Assembly (NCBI GenBank): GCA_009926905.1
Contig: RFNX01000396.1
Location: 1 to 9,172, forward strand
DNA length: 9,172 bases
Direction: 5' to 3'
DNA from: Flavobacteriales bacterium
GTDB taxonomy: Bacteria > Bacteroidota > Bacteroidia > Flavobacteriales_D > Crocinitomicaceae
Below, piece by piece: positions 1 through 6,850 of this stretch. The translations under genes were made by a program, and so were the position numbers. Numbering within the stretch: position 1 is the first letter of the stretch; each line of letters starts with the position of its first letter. A model generated the notes under the pieces. It saw only the letters and a list, made by a program, of their open reading frames with translations. It had not been told where the DNA came from and did not search any database.

Positions 1-100
1 TCGTGTTAATTTGTGTAATTCGTGGTTCTGTTTTTCGCTCAATCGGTAATTTTATTTTGAAATGTGTTTAGTGAAACGATTCGTGTAATTCGTGGTTTCT
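1..100. repeat. Short direct repeats upstream of fbaA
   Basis: The 15-bp string GTGTAATTCGTGGTT occurs at 13-27 and again at 83-97, exactly 70 bp apart. The first bases of the window (TCGTGTTAATT) look like a third, degenerate start of the same unit. The second copy ends about 16 bp before the probable -7 element of fbaA. From memory, strings of this AATTCGTG kind are scattered between genes in flavobacterial genomes, so I read them as dispersed intergenic repeats rather than operators. No gene is visible in 1-157. Confidence 0.55.
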
Positions 101-113
101 CATACGATTTCAC

Positions 114-121
114 TATATTTG
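114..121 (+). promoter_or_regulatory. Probable fbaA promoter, Bacteroidota -7 element
   Basis: TATATTTG fits the Bacteroidota sigma-ABfr -7 consensus TAnnTTTG exactly and lies 36 bp before the chosen ATG at 158, leaving a leader of about 30 nt. No clean TTG -33 element is seen at the usual spacing, so the call rests on the -7 element and its position. Because the element lies downstream of the in-frame ATG at 92, it argues against that upstream start. Confidence 0.45.
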
Positions 122-157
122 CCATCATTTATTAATCAACAATCTAATCAAAAAAAC

Positions 158-1225
158 ATGAGTCATTCAATTAAACCGGGAGTTGCAACTGGAGATGAGG
201 TTCAACAAATATTTCAATATGCAAAAGAAAAAGGTTTTGCTTTACCTGCGATTAATGTTACTAGCACAAGTACTGTAAACGGAGTTTTAGAAACAGCAGC
301 AAAGTTGAAAGCACCTGTAATCATTCAATTTTCCAATGGTGGCGCTCATTATTTTGCAGGAAAAGGATTGTCAAATAAAGATGAAAAAGCTGCCATTTTA
401 GGTGGAATTTCAGGTGCAAAGCACATTCACCAATTGGCTGAAGCATATGGTGCTACAGTAATTTTACATACAGACCATTGCGCAAAAAAATTATTGCCTT
501 GGATTGACGGTTTATTAGAAGCAGGAGAAGAACATTTCCGTTTGACTGGAAAACCGCTTTATAGCTCACATATGATTGATTTATCAGAAGAGCCAATTGA
601 AGAAAATATTGAGATTTGTAAACAGTATTTGGCTCGAATGAGCAAAATAGGAATGACACTTGAAATCGAATTGGGAATAACTGGAGGTGAAGAAGATGGC
701 GTTGATAATACCGATGTTGACAACTCTAAATTATATACGCAACCTGAAGAAGTAGCTTATGCTTACGAGGAATTATTGAAAGTTTCTCCTCGTTTTACAA
801 TCGCTGCGGCTTTTGGAAATGTACATGGAGTTTATAAACCTGGGAACGTGAAATTGACCCCAATTATCTTGAAAAATTCACAAGATTTCGTTCAACAAAA
901 ATACAATACAGGAATTAATCCAGTTGATTTTGTATTTCACGGAGGTTCAGGTTCAACAGTGGAAGAAATTCGTGAAGGAATTAGTTATGGTGTTATCAAA
1001 ATGAACATCGATACTGATTTACAATTTGCATTTACAGAAGGAGTAAGGAATTATGTTGAGAAAAACATTGAATATTTACGTGAGCAAATTGGTAATCCGG
1101 ATGGAGAAGATATTCCAAACAAAAAATATTACGATCCACGTAAATGGTTGAGAGAAGGTGAGTTGACTTTCAATGCTAGATTAGAGCAATCATTTGCAGA
1201 TTTGAATAACATTAACACGCTATAA
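158..1225 (+). CDS. fbaA: Class II fructose-bisphosphate aldolase
   Basis: This zinc-dependent cytosolic enzyme of glycolysis and gluconeogenesis cleaves fructose 1,6-bisphosphate reversibly to dihydroxyacetone phosphate and glyceraldehyde 3-phosphate. The 355-residue product aligns from end to end, by recall, with E. coli FbaA (359 aa, offset about 3). The motif HTDHC (104-108) supplies the catalytic Asp106 and zinc ligand His107. Further zinc ligands are His223 (GNVHGVYKPGN) and His261 (FHGGSGS), and Asn283/Asp285 (NIDTD) belong to the phosphate/substrate site. The class IIA signature LEIELGITGGEEDGVDN spans 168-184. The start at 158 is chosen because MSHSIKPGV matches the family N-terminus. 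An in-frame ATG at 92 would add 22 non-homologous residues and lies upstream of the probable promoter. The leader is A-rich without a Shine-Dalgarno sequence. No active-site residue is missing. accD follows after 21 bp. Confidence 0.97.
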   Translation: MSHSIKPGVATGDEVQQIFQYAKEKGFALPAINVTSTSTVNGVLETAAKLKAPVIIQFSNGGAHYFAGKGLSNKDEKAAILGGISGAKHIHQLAEAYGATVILHTDHCAKKLLPWIDGLLEAGEEHFRLTGKPLYSSHMIDLSEEPIEENIEICKQYLARMSKIGMTLEIELGITGGEEDGVDNTDVDNSKLYTQPEEVAYAYEELLKVSPRFTIAAAFGNVHGVYKPGNVKLTPIILKNSQDFVQQKYNTGINPVDFVFHGGSGSTVEEIREGISYGVIKMNIDTDLQFAFTEGVRNYVEKNIEYLREQIGNPDGEDIPNKKYYDPRKWLREGELTFNARLEQSFADLNNINTL

Positions 1226-1246
1226 TACACATTTAAAAATAAGTAA

Positions 1247-2092
1247 ATGAGTTGGTTTAAACGTAAAAAAGAAGGGATTACGACTTCTACAAGCGAAAAA
1301 AAAGAAACGCCTGAAGGACTTTGGATTCACTGCTCGAATTGTAAAACGTTGTATACAACAGACGATTTTGCGAAGAATAATTTTGTTTGTGATCGCTGTT
1401 CGAACCATGAACGTATTAGTGCTGATGACTATTTCCATATAATTTATGACAAAAGTGAATTCACTGAGTTAGATGCAGATTTAACTTCAGGAGATCCACT
1501 TGAATTTGAAGACACAAAGAAATATACCGATCGACTTGCAGCTACCCAAAAAAGTACTGGATTGAAAGATGCAGTGCGCACCGCAAAAGGTAAATTAGAA
1601 GGAATGGATTTCGTTATTGCAGCAATGGATTTCTCATTTATTGGAGGTTCAATGGGTTCTGTAATGGGAGAAAAAATTGCAAGAGCAATCGATGAAGCTA
1701 TAAAAATCAAAGCGCCTTTTATGATCATTTCAAAATCAGGTGGAGCACGCATGATGGAAGCTGGCTATTCATTGATGCAAATGGCGAAAGTTTCTGGGAA
1801 ATTAGGACAATTATCGGAAGCAAAATTACCTTACATTTCTTATTTGACAGATCCTACAACAGGTGGTGTTACAGCTTCATTTGCGATGTTAGGCGACATC
1901 AATATTGCTGAACCTGGAGCATTGATTGCGTTTGCGGGTCCACGCGTTGTGAAAGAAACAATTGGTCGCGATTTACCGGACGGTTTCCAAACTTCAGAAT
2001 TCTTATTGGAGCACGGTTTCTTAGATTATATCATTGACAGAACAGAGATTCGCTCCAAATTGGCGATGTCTTTGAAGATGTTTATGGTGTAG
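1247..2092 (+). CDS. accD: Acetyl-CoA carboxylase carboxyltransferase subunit beta
   Basis: AccD forms, with AccA, the carboxyltransferase that moves the carboxyl group from biotin on AccB to acetyl-CoA, giving malonyl-CoA for fatty acid synthesis in the cytosol. The 281-residue protein (E. coli 304 aa) begins MSWFKRKK, typical of the family. It has the N-terminal four-cysteine zinc ribbon Cys29/Cys32 (CSNC) and Cys48/Cys51 (CDRC). The crotonase-like carboxyltransferase core follows, with GGSMGSVMGEK (133-143), SGGARM (164-169) and PTTGGVTAS (203-211), then an FAGPRVV stretch near residue 230. It starts 21 bp after fbaA with no promoter or terminator visible between them, so a two-gene transcript is likely. 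The pairing with fbaA is, as I recall, common in Flavobacteriia. It stops with TAG, and no strong intrinsic terminator follows. The sequence looks intact. Confidence 0.97.
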   Translation: MSWFKRKKEGITTSTSEKKETPEGLWIHCSNCKTLYTTDDFAKNNFVCDRCSNHERISADDYFHIIYDKSEFTELDADLTSGDPLEFEDTKKYTDRLAATQKSTGLKDAVRTAKGKLEGMDFVIAAMDFSFIGGSMGSVMGEKIARAIDEAIKIKAPFMIISKSGGARMMEAGYSLMQMAKVSGKLGQLSEAKLPYISYLTDPTTGGVTASFAMLGDINIAEPGALIAFAGPRVVKETIGRDLPDGFQTSEFLLEHGFLDYIIDRTEIRSKLAMSLKMFMV

Positions 2093-2113
2093 GAATTGCG
2101 AACTGAATCATTG

Positions 2114-2147
2114 TTCGAAGAAAATCATGCCAAAATCGTTTTTCGAA
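2114..2147. other. Weak inverted repeat after accD
   Basis: TTCGAA at 2114-2119 is repeated at 2142-2147, with flanking A and T tracts (AAAA after the first copy, TTTT before the second) that extend the pairing past a bulged G. The stem is AT-rich and has no T-run behind it on the plus strand, so it is at best a weak terminator for the fbaA-accD transcript. Confidence 0.25.
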
Positions 2148-2158
2148 GGAGGGAATGA

Positions 2159-2190
2159 ATTTTTAATGTTTGATGTTTAATTTTTAATTG
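2159..2190. repeat. AT-rich low-complexity run
   Basis: The run is built from near-identical 7-8 bp pieces (TTTTAAT, GTTTGAT, GTTTAAT, TTTTAAT). Such strings are a frequent intergenic filler in flavobacterial genomes as I recall them. No coding or regulatory role can be shown. Confidence 0.4.
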
Positions 2191-2205
2191 GAGTTTGTGG
2201 TTCGA

Positions 2206-2236
2206 ATTGTTGACTTCGAGAGCCTCAGTCAACAAT
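2206..2236. repeat. Palindromic (REP-like) intergenic repeat
   Basis: ATTGTTGACT (2206-2215) and AGTCAACAAT (2227-2236) are perfect 10-bp inverted arms. The 11-nt centre TCGAGAGCCTC can itself form a GAG/CTC mini-stem, so the unit can fold as a 10-bp hairpin with a short inner stem. There is no T-run on either side, which makes a classical terminator unlikely. However, it lies between convergent genes (accD and the surface-protein gene), where such repeats often protect 3' ends. The 19 bases 2207-2225 recur exactly, inverted, at 8818-8836. Confidence 0.75.
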
Positions 2237-2295
2237 ACGAGAGCCTCAGTCAACAATACGAGAGCCTCAGTCAACAATACGACCTCAGTCAACAA
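2217..2295. repeat. 21-bp tandem repeat, 3 full plus 1 shortened copy
   Basis: Three perfect copies of a 21-bp unit starting CGAGAGCCTCAGTCAAC lie at 2217-2237, 2238-2258 and 2259-2279. A fourth copy at 2280-2295 has lost the three bases GAG and ends after TCAACAA. The unit is the loop plus right arm of the palindrome that begins at 2206; the left arm (GTTGACT) is present only once. The pattern fits slippage-type amplification of half a palindromic repeat. There are no spacers, so this is not a CRISPR array. The copy number may vary between strains. Confidence 0.9.
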
Positions 2296-2368
2296 CTTGA
2301 ACATTTCCATCAGTTATGCAAGATTATAAGTGTTCTAATTTTGTAATTGAACATTTTCTTCAAAATTC

Positions 2369-2384
2369 ATTCGCCACGGCGGAT
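2369..2384. other. GC-rich palindrome next to the surface-gene stop
   Basis: ATTCGCC-AC-GGCGGAT forms a 7-bp inverted repeat (one G-U pair in plus-strand RNA) in otherwise AT-rich DNA. It lies 17 bp past the stop codon of the minus-strand surface-protein gene. It could act at the 3' end of either convergent transcript, but no T-run follows on either strand. Apart from the repeats listed, I see no gene in 2093-2400. Confidence 0.35.
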
Positions 2385-2400
2385 TCACCTTCAACATTCA

Positions 2401-3678
2401 TCAAGGTGGTGAAATGGCGTTGATTGAGGGCGGTTGATTGGTTACGAAAGAGCAACAAAACGGATCGCTGACACAGTTGTTTACTGTATTTGTAACTGTC
2501 ACACAGTAATTTCCTCCAATGCCAGAATTAAATGTAGAAACGTTTCCCGGGTTGGGTGAAAAAGTAATTGGTGTGGTCCAAGAGTAGGAATATGTTCCGG
2601 TTGGGGAAACAGATGCTGTGACTGGTGCAGTTTGGTTGGCACAAACGTCTGAGCAAGTTACATTTGCAACGGGTTTGTTGTTGAACAAAATGTAAGGTGT
2701 TACACTGAAATTATTCCAAGCTAGTTTAGTGGCAGTTGAGAATGGAGAACCAGCAGTAACGGTACTTCCCGTTATTTTTTGCCAAAGATTGGGAGTTGTA
2801 ATATTCCAGCGAGCTAAACCTTCCCAGTTTCCGTCGGCAGCAGCGTCGAAATTGACAGTTACATCCGCACTTGATGTCCCGACAGAGCGATTGATTTGAT
2901 GAAAAAATAATGGATTCAAAGCACAGAAACCAACATCAGTCAAAGTAAGGTTATACGTTTCTGTGGTCGCATTTACATTTGCCATTCGAACTGTATAAGT
3001 ATTGGCTAGAGCATCGTTTGGCGTAATTTGAACAGGTCGGTACCGCGATGTGCCAGTACCTGGAATATTTGCACTTGTGTTTGCGGTTGAACCAACAGGA
3101 AACAAGTACAATGCGTTGCTCAATGTTTTGCGTGAGAGAAAACCACCATTTGCGCTGGAAACAAAACCCGTAGTTCGAATGATGGCGCTCGTTGATGTAT
3201 TGTTGACATAAAAACCATAAACATCAGTGTTCAATTGTAAACCTTTTAAATCTAAAACGCCGTTAGCAAATTTATTGATGGTTTGTGTTTTGATTCCAGA
3301 GCCGTCCAAAGTTAGATTGTAAAAAACAGTTGCCGCAGTTCCACCCAATTGCTGGTTTGCACCTTCCATGAAAACGGTTCCTAGTGTGGAAGAAAACGTA
3401 TTGTTGTCGATCCAATTTCCAAGTAAGCGAATGTAGCCGTCCGCATTGATGGTTGCATTATTGATGACATCTTGTGAAACGTATAATTCTGCGCTAGATG
3501 GCGTTCCGTTTCCATTTACTGTAATAATTCCTGAATTGTCATTTTGAACCGTACCATTGACGCGAATGAACGCACCAGATTGTGCGTTGATGTAAGCTCC
3601 TTTGTTGGTCAGTGTTTGAGCCTTGTACTCCAAAAAAGTACTTAAAATTAAACAAAATAAAATCAACATTCGACTCAT
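2401..3678 (-). CDS. Secreted surface protein with C-terminal Ig/PKD-like domain
   Basis: The product is 425 residues and its function is unknown. Residues 1-20 form a signal peptide (MSRMLILFCLILSTFLEYKA, probable cleavage before QT). A beta-rich region follows (21-160) with 'NKGAYINAQSGAFIRVNGTV' and 'LYVSQDVINNATI' pieces resembling large Bacteroidota adhesin-like proteins. Next come a 'FLSRKTLSNALYLFPVGS' stretch (180-197) and a domain to about 330. An Ig/PKD-like repeat at about 334-413 is cysteine-containing (CSDVC, CVTVTNTVNNC, CC). The start at 3678 is preferred over the in-frame ATG at 3717 because it opens directly on the signal peptide and lies one base after the stop of the 957-residue gene, which implies translational coupling. 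The protein stops abruptly (NAISPP, then TGA TGA) with no visible type IX sorting or gliding-associated C-terminal domain, so it may be truncated. Confidence 0.85.
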   Translation of the reverse strand: MSRMLILFCLILSTFLEYKAQTLTNKGAYINAQSGAFIRVNGTVQNDNSGIITVNGNGTPSSAELYVSQDVINNATINADGYIRLLGNWIDNNTFSSTLGTVFMEGANQQLGGTAATVFYNLTLDGSGIKTQTINKFANGVLDLKGLQLNTDVYGFYVNNTSTSAIIRTTGFVSSANGGFLSRKTLSNALYLFPVGSTANTSANIPGTGTSRYRPVQITPNDALANTYTVRMANVNATTETYNLTLTDVGFCALNPLFFHQINRSVGTSSADVTVNFDAAADGNWEGLARWNITTPNLWQKITGSTVTAGSPFSTATKLAWNNFSVTPYILFNNKPVANVTCSDVCANQTAPVTASVSPTGTYSYSWTTPITFSPNPGNVSTFNSGIGGNYCVTVTNTVNNCVSDPFCCSFVTNQPPSINAISPP

Positions 3679-3679
3679 T

Positions 3680-6553
3680 TTAGTTTTTTTCTGGTTTGAT
3701 GTATTCTTTGTTCTCAATTAGATTTTTTCTTTCCTTTTGAATTTTAATTGCTTCGTTTGCATTTCGAATTTCTTCTTGTTTTCTTTTTATTTCACTTTGT
3801 TCCCAAAAATTTCGAACTCTCAATTTATTAGCCTCTGGAACGTACATTCCATTGAGAATTTCAGGTGAAAGTAATTTTTCTTCGGCAGTATTTTCTTTTG
3901 TTGGAACAACAACTTTAGCCATCATTATATAATTCAGACTAACAATTTGATTTGGCGTACCATTAATTTTTACTACAATACCATCGTTTCTTTTTTCTTT
4001 AATATAAACAGTAGCGCCTTCTTGGTCAAGTGAAAAGGTTACAACTGGTTTTTGACCGTTTAACTGATCTTTGAACGCTGTCTCATAAGGGATGAATGAT
4101 TCACCAACACTCAATTCAATTTGACCAAAGGAGGAAATGTCTTTCGATGTAGTTTCATCCATACCTAAGACTTTTTTAATTTCTTTGATTTCTGCGCGGT
4201 TAGCTTTAGCAGCAACGATTCCCAAAGTAGCTGCAGCGTAGATATCGATACCTGAAAATGAATTGTCTTGAATGTAATCAGGTGATTCATCTAGAATTAA
4301 TCCTAAATGATAATTAGGTCGGAATTTTGTTTCTTGTCCTTCTACGAAGTTATCTAATTCTTCATTGTATTTGTAAAAACTGGGTTTCATTTTATCTAAA
4401 TCTTCCATTAATTTTGAACTAATGTCACCTTGAATTGGTTGAATTTTTCTCTTCGATTCTCTAGTAGAAGGATTAGCGAAGTTGTAAGAATACATATAAT
4501 ACCAACTCCTGCCTGAAATTCCAACATACCCCCAGCCGTCATTACTAGAATTTAAGTACCTATCTTGTAAAGTACCTGGAATATTAACCATATCAAGTTG
4601 TAATAAGTCAGCGGAGCCTGCGTTGTGTTTAATTTTTAATCCATAAGAACCTCTTGAAGTAATCCAACCATCATTGTAATCATAAAATCCACCGTCATCT
4701 GAAACAGCCAACCCACCTCCAGAAATGTTATCATAATTTGCATAAATTCTGGGATTTCCACCGAATGGCGTTCCAAAAACTGTATTACCAAATCCAGCCA
4801 AACCTCCAGTCGCGAGAATTGGTCTTGTATTGTAAGCTCTGATCCATGTTCCGTCAACCATTTGCCAACCACCGCCCCACGATTCGAAGTAATATCCTTG
4901 GTTTCCACTCACTCTAAACCATCCTCCATTGGCGTAAATATCTCCATCTGTTTGAAATTTATAAACAGGATTTGACGTTGCAACACCAACATTCCCACTT
5001 GCTAGAATACTCATTCTTTCTCGTGTCCCAATCCCTGCAAGAGCTGTTGAATTGTCCACTGTGTAAAATCTCATATTACCTCCATTGGTTTCAAATCGAA
5101 TGAAAGCTTGACCTAAACCGTTTGTTATTCTTGGCATTGGTACTCCGCCACCACAACCGCTTCCACCTAAATAGGCATTGTTAACATTTACACCTATACC
5201 GGCACCTTCCCAAGTAATACAAGGTTCAGAAACCCAAAATTGCAAATTAGATTCTCCCGTGCCAGCGCCATTTGCTGCAGCTGGCAAAGTCAATCGCATT
5301 TGAGTAGTTGTATGAGCACCAGCAACTTGAAAAAGTGTAGTAGGAGCAGTTGTACCAATTCCAACATTTCCACCACTCAAAACTCTCATTTTTTCAGTAT
5401 TGTTTGTGCGAACAACAAAATCAATTGCATCAGTGGTGCCAATAAAATTAGTGCTCGCATTTGTTCCAGCATTTCCTGTTGTCATCCATGCCAAGTTACC
5501 ACCGGTTGTTAGTATTTGACTCCAAGGAGTCGTAGCTGAATTGTTTGTTTTTCTGAAATACAGATTTTGATCAAAGAAACTTCCTGCAATTTGCAAGGCA
5601 TAATTATTTGAATTATTTGAATGTCTAACATCTATTAAATGCCACCAACTTGAAGCTCCTGAAGGGTAATTTGTTGGGCTTGCAGTTTCAAAAAAACCAC
5701 TTTGTGCACCTGCATTTCCTTGAAGACCTGCGTTGTCTCGAGTTTCAGTTCTAACATTTGAACTCCCGAAACCAAAAGTTCCACTTGCTAAATCTAAACG
5801 ATAAGCCGGTGAAGCAGTTCCGATTCCAACATTTCCAGTACCAGTAATGCTCATGAGTGCTGTTCCTGTATTGTTAGTTTGGTATATACTGCTTGTATTT
5901 GCAAAAGTAAGGTTGTTGTTTCCACTGTTGTAAATTGAAAAGTGAACGACACCTGAATTTGTTAATTTCAATTCTGATCCAGTTGATGCACCACCTCCAA
6001 GTAAAACGCTTTTTCCACCTGTTGGAAATACTTCTAATTTATCTCCCGGAGAAGATGTCCCTATACCTACATTTCCACTACTTAGAATTCTTGCTTGTTC
6101 TGCGTTATTCGTTTTAAAAACTAAATCTATTGCATCTGTGGTTCCAAGAAAATTTGTTCCTGCTATAGTTCCTGCATTTCCCAATAATTTCCATTCTGTT
6201 CCTGAAGATGAGCCTGTATTAAAACGCAACCAATTTGGTGCAAAAGGTGTTCCTGCGTTGTAGTAATATCCTGGCGTAACATTATTAGGTGCTACACCCG
6301 CGGTTGCCGTATTGTAAACCAACATAGAAGTAGCTGGAAGGGTAATTGGCGTGGCAGCATTCGTGGCAGTCAATGAAATTCTTGGAACTAATAATCCTTT
6401 GGAAGTTGAACTTATGTCTAAAACACTAGACGCATCTGGTGTAGAACTAACATCAGAAATACTCACGTTTTGTTGCGCAAAAACTTCCGAGCAAACCATA
6501 AATGCAAAAAACAAACTGACAATAAGAAATTTTAACACATAAAATTGCTTCAT
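3680..6553 (-). CDS. Secreted tail-fibre-like protein, divergent S74 region
   Basis: This is a 957-residue, probably trimeric beta-structured fibre; its ligand is unknown. Residues 1-27 form a signal peptide (cleavage near VFA/QQ). The Bacteroidota module SVLDISSTSKGLLVPRISLT spans 43-62. A 42-residue GNAGT...GNVGIG module occurs at 125-166 and 360-401, and other NVGIGT-type joints lie at 241-246 and 521-525. The Gly/Trp/Tyr-rich shaft (about 535-695) resembles phage fibre shafts. At 696-701, STRESK keeps a Ser and a Lys five residues later, as in S74 chaperone domains, followed by GLILDESPDYI (751-761) and GIDIYAAATLGIVAA (768-782). Unusually, about 150 residues follow. They comprise a beta-rich domain (about 809-885) like one I recall after fibre tips, and a charged helical tail to 957. 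The start is supported by a promoter block shared with the upstream paralogue. The gene ends one base before the surface-protein ATG. Self-cleavage is inferred only. Confidence 0.85.
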   Translation of the reverse strand: MKQFYVLKFLIVSLFFAFMVCSEVFAQQNVSISDVSSTPDASSVLDISSTSKGLLVPRISLTATNAATPITLPATSMLVYNTATAGVAPNNVTPGYYYNAGTPFAPNWLRFNTGSSSGTEWKLLGNAGTIAGTNFLGTTDAIDLVFKTNNAEQARILSSGNVGIGTSSPGDKLEVFPTGGKSVLLGGGASTGSELKLTNSGVVHFSIYNSGNNNLTFANTSSIYQTNNTGTALMSITGTGNVGIGTASPAYRLDLASGTFGFGSSNVRTETRDNAGLQGNAGAQSGFFETASPTNYPSGASSWWHLIDVRHSNNSNNYALQIAGSFFDQNLYFRKTNNSATTPWSQILTTGGNLAWMTTGNAGTNASTNFIGTTDAIDFVVRTNNTEKMRVLSGGNVGIGTTAPTTLFQVAGAHTTTQMRLTLPAAANGAGTGESNLQFWVSEPCITWEGAGIGVNVNNAYLGGSGCGGGVPMPRITNGLGQAFIRFETNGGNMRFYTVDNSTALAGIGTRERMSILASGNVGVATSNPVYKFQTDGDIYANGGWFRVSGNQGYYFESWGGGWQMVDGTWIRAYNTRPILATGGLAGFGNTVFGTPFGGNPRIYANYDNISGGGLAVSDDGGFYDYNDGWITSRGSYGLKIKHNAGSADLLQLDMVNIPGTLQDRYLNSSNDGWGYVGISGRSWYYMYSYNFANPSTRESKRKIQPIQGDISSKLMEDLDKMKPSFYKYNEELDNFVEGQETKFRPNYHLGLILDESPDYIQDNSFSGIDIYAAATLGIVAAKANRAEIKEIKKVLGMDETTSKDISSFGQIELSVGESFIPYETAFKDQLNGQKPVVTFSLDQEGATVYIKEKRNDGIVVKINGTPNQIVSLNYIMMAKVVVPTKENTAEEKLLSPEILNGMYVPEANKLRVRNFWEQSEIKRKQEEIRNANEAIKIQKERKNLIENKEYIKPEKN
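5351..5476 (-). repeat. 42-residue fibre module, copy 2 of the 957-aa protein
   Basis: Codons 360-401 encode a module beginning GNAGTNASTNFIGTTDAIDF and ending GNVGIGT. It matches codons 125-166 of the same gene and a segment of the upstream paralogue at 8135-8260, with the same length of 42 residues each time. The conserved frame is GNAGTxAxTNFxGTTDAxDxV, then TNxxExxRxxSxGNVGIG. It probably marks repeated beta-strand turns in the fibre. Confidence 0.8.
6056..6181 (-). repeat. 42-residue fibre module, copy 1 of the 957-aa protein
   Basis: Codons 125-166 encode the module beginning GNAGTIAGTNFLGTTDAIDL and ending GNVGIGT. This copy comes directly after the N-terminal SVLDISST module, the same order as in the 585-residue paralogue. 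Confidence 0.8.
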
Positions 6554-6579
6554 TTTACCATCAGTTTATACTTATATTT

Positions 6580-6606
6580 AGTAAAAATAACAAAAAATTA
6601 ATGCAA
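6580..6606 (-). promoter_or_regulatory. Promoter block of the 957-aa fibre gene
   Basis: On the minus strand this reads TTGCATTA-A-TT-T-TTTG followed by TTATTTTTACT. It is identical at 25 of 27 positions to the block at 8635-8661. Both contain TA-N4-TTTG, a relaxed form of the Bacteroidota -7 element TAnnTTTG. A TTG on the minus strand (6617-6619) lies 18 bases before the last eight bases of the -7 region and could be the -33 element. The block ends 26 nt before the ATG at 6553, exactly as for the paralogue. Confidence 0.55.
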
Positions 6607-6687
6607 TATAACTTGACAACAGACAAAACTATTAATTGAATGAATATCTAACACTAAATTAACTTCTTCGAATTAGAAATGTTATTA

Positions 6688-6735
6688 AAATTGGGTTTTA
6701 GAAACAAAGCATCCAAAGTTGTATGAAACCAATTT
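6688..6735 (-). other. Imperfect long-loop inverted repeat
   Basis: AAATTGGGTTT (6688-6698) and AAACCAATTT (6726-6735) pair except for one bulged G, around a 27-nt loop. It lies in the spacer between the two fibre genes, about 115 nt beyond the stop of the upstream one. It is weak, and no role can be shown. Between 6607 and 6810 I see nothing else in this spacer. Confidence 0.25.
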
Positions 6736-6814
6736 TTAGAGTGATGTTGGAAATAATTAAATATGCACTCTTTCTAAACTAAAAGAGAATGATAATTAGA
6801 AAAAGTAATGATTT

Positions 6815-6832
6815 CAAAAGATTAAACTTTTG
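6815..6832 (-). terminator. Possible terminator of the 585-aa fibre gene
   Basis: CAAAAG (6815-6820) and CTTTTG (6827-6832) form a perfect 6-bp stem with a 6-nt loop, 18 nt after the stop codon at 6851. The stem is AT-rich. On the minus strand the T-run (CTTTTTC) comes only about 10 nt later, so any termination is probably leaky. Confidence 0.3.
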
Positions 6833-6850
6833 TGATATATAGTAGAATTA

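Noticed and set aside
92..157. Upstream ATG extending fbaA by 22 residues
   Set aside because: The extension has no similarity to the aldolase N-terminus, and the probable -7 promoter element lies downstream of it.
453..659. Minus-strand open frame inside fbaA, and similar frames opposite accD (1220-1438, 1444-1752)
   Set aside because: They lie wholly or mainly antisense to strongly conserved housekeeping genes and show no recognisable protein features.
2217..2295. CRISPR-like array
   Set aside because: The 21-bp units abut with no spacers, and no cas gene is present.
2125..2310. Minus-strand open frame of 61 codons with repeated VLLTEAL heptads
   Set aside because: The heptads are a by-product of the 21-bp DNA repeat, which is a multiple of three. 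There is no start context and no plausible protein outside the repeat.
3679..3717. Upstream ATG extending the surface protein by 13 residues
   Set aside because: The extension (MRTKNTSNQKKTK) overlaps the 3' end of the fibre gene. The ATG at 3678 opens directly on a signal peptide one base after the preceding stop.
4636..4908. Minus-strand open frame of 90 codons in another frame of the 957-aa gene
   Set aside because: It lies on the same strand within the fibre shaft coding region, and the shaft frame has the fibre-like composition and uninterrupted domains.
6351..6542. Plus-strand open frame that resembles another plus-strand frame at 8415-8597
   Set aside because: Their similarity only mirrors the homology of the two fibre genes' 5' ends on the opposite strand; both are antisense shadows.
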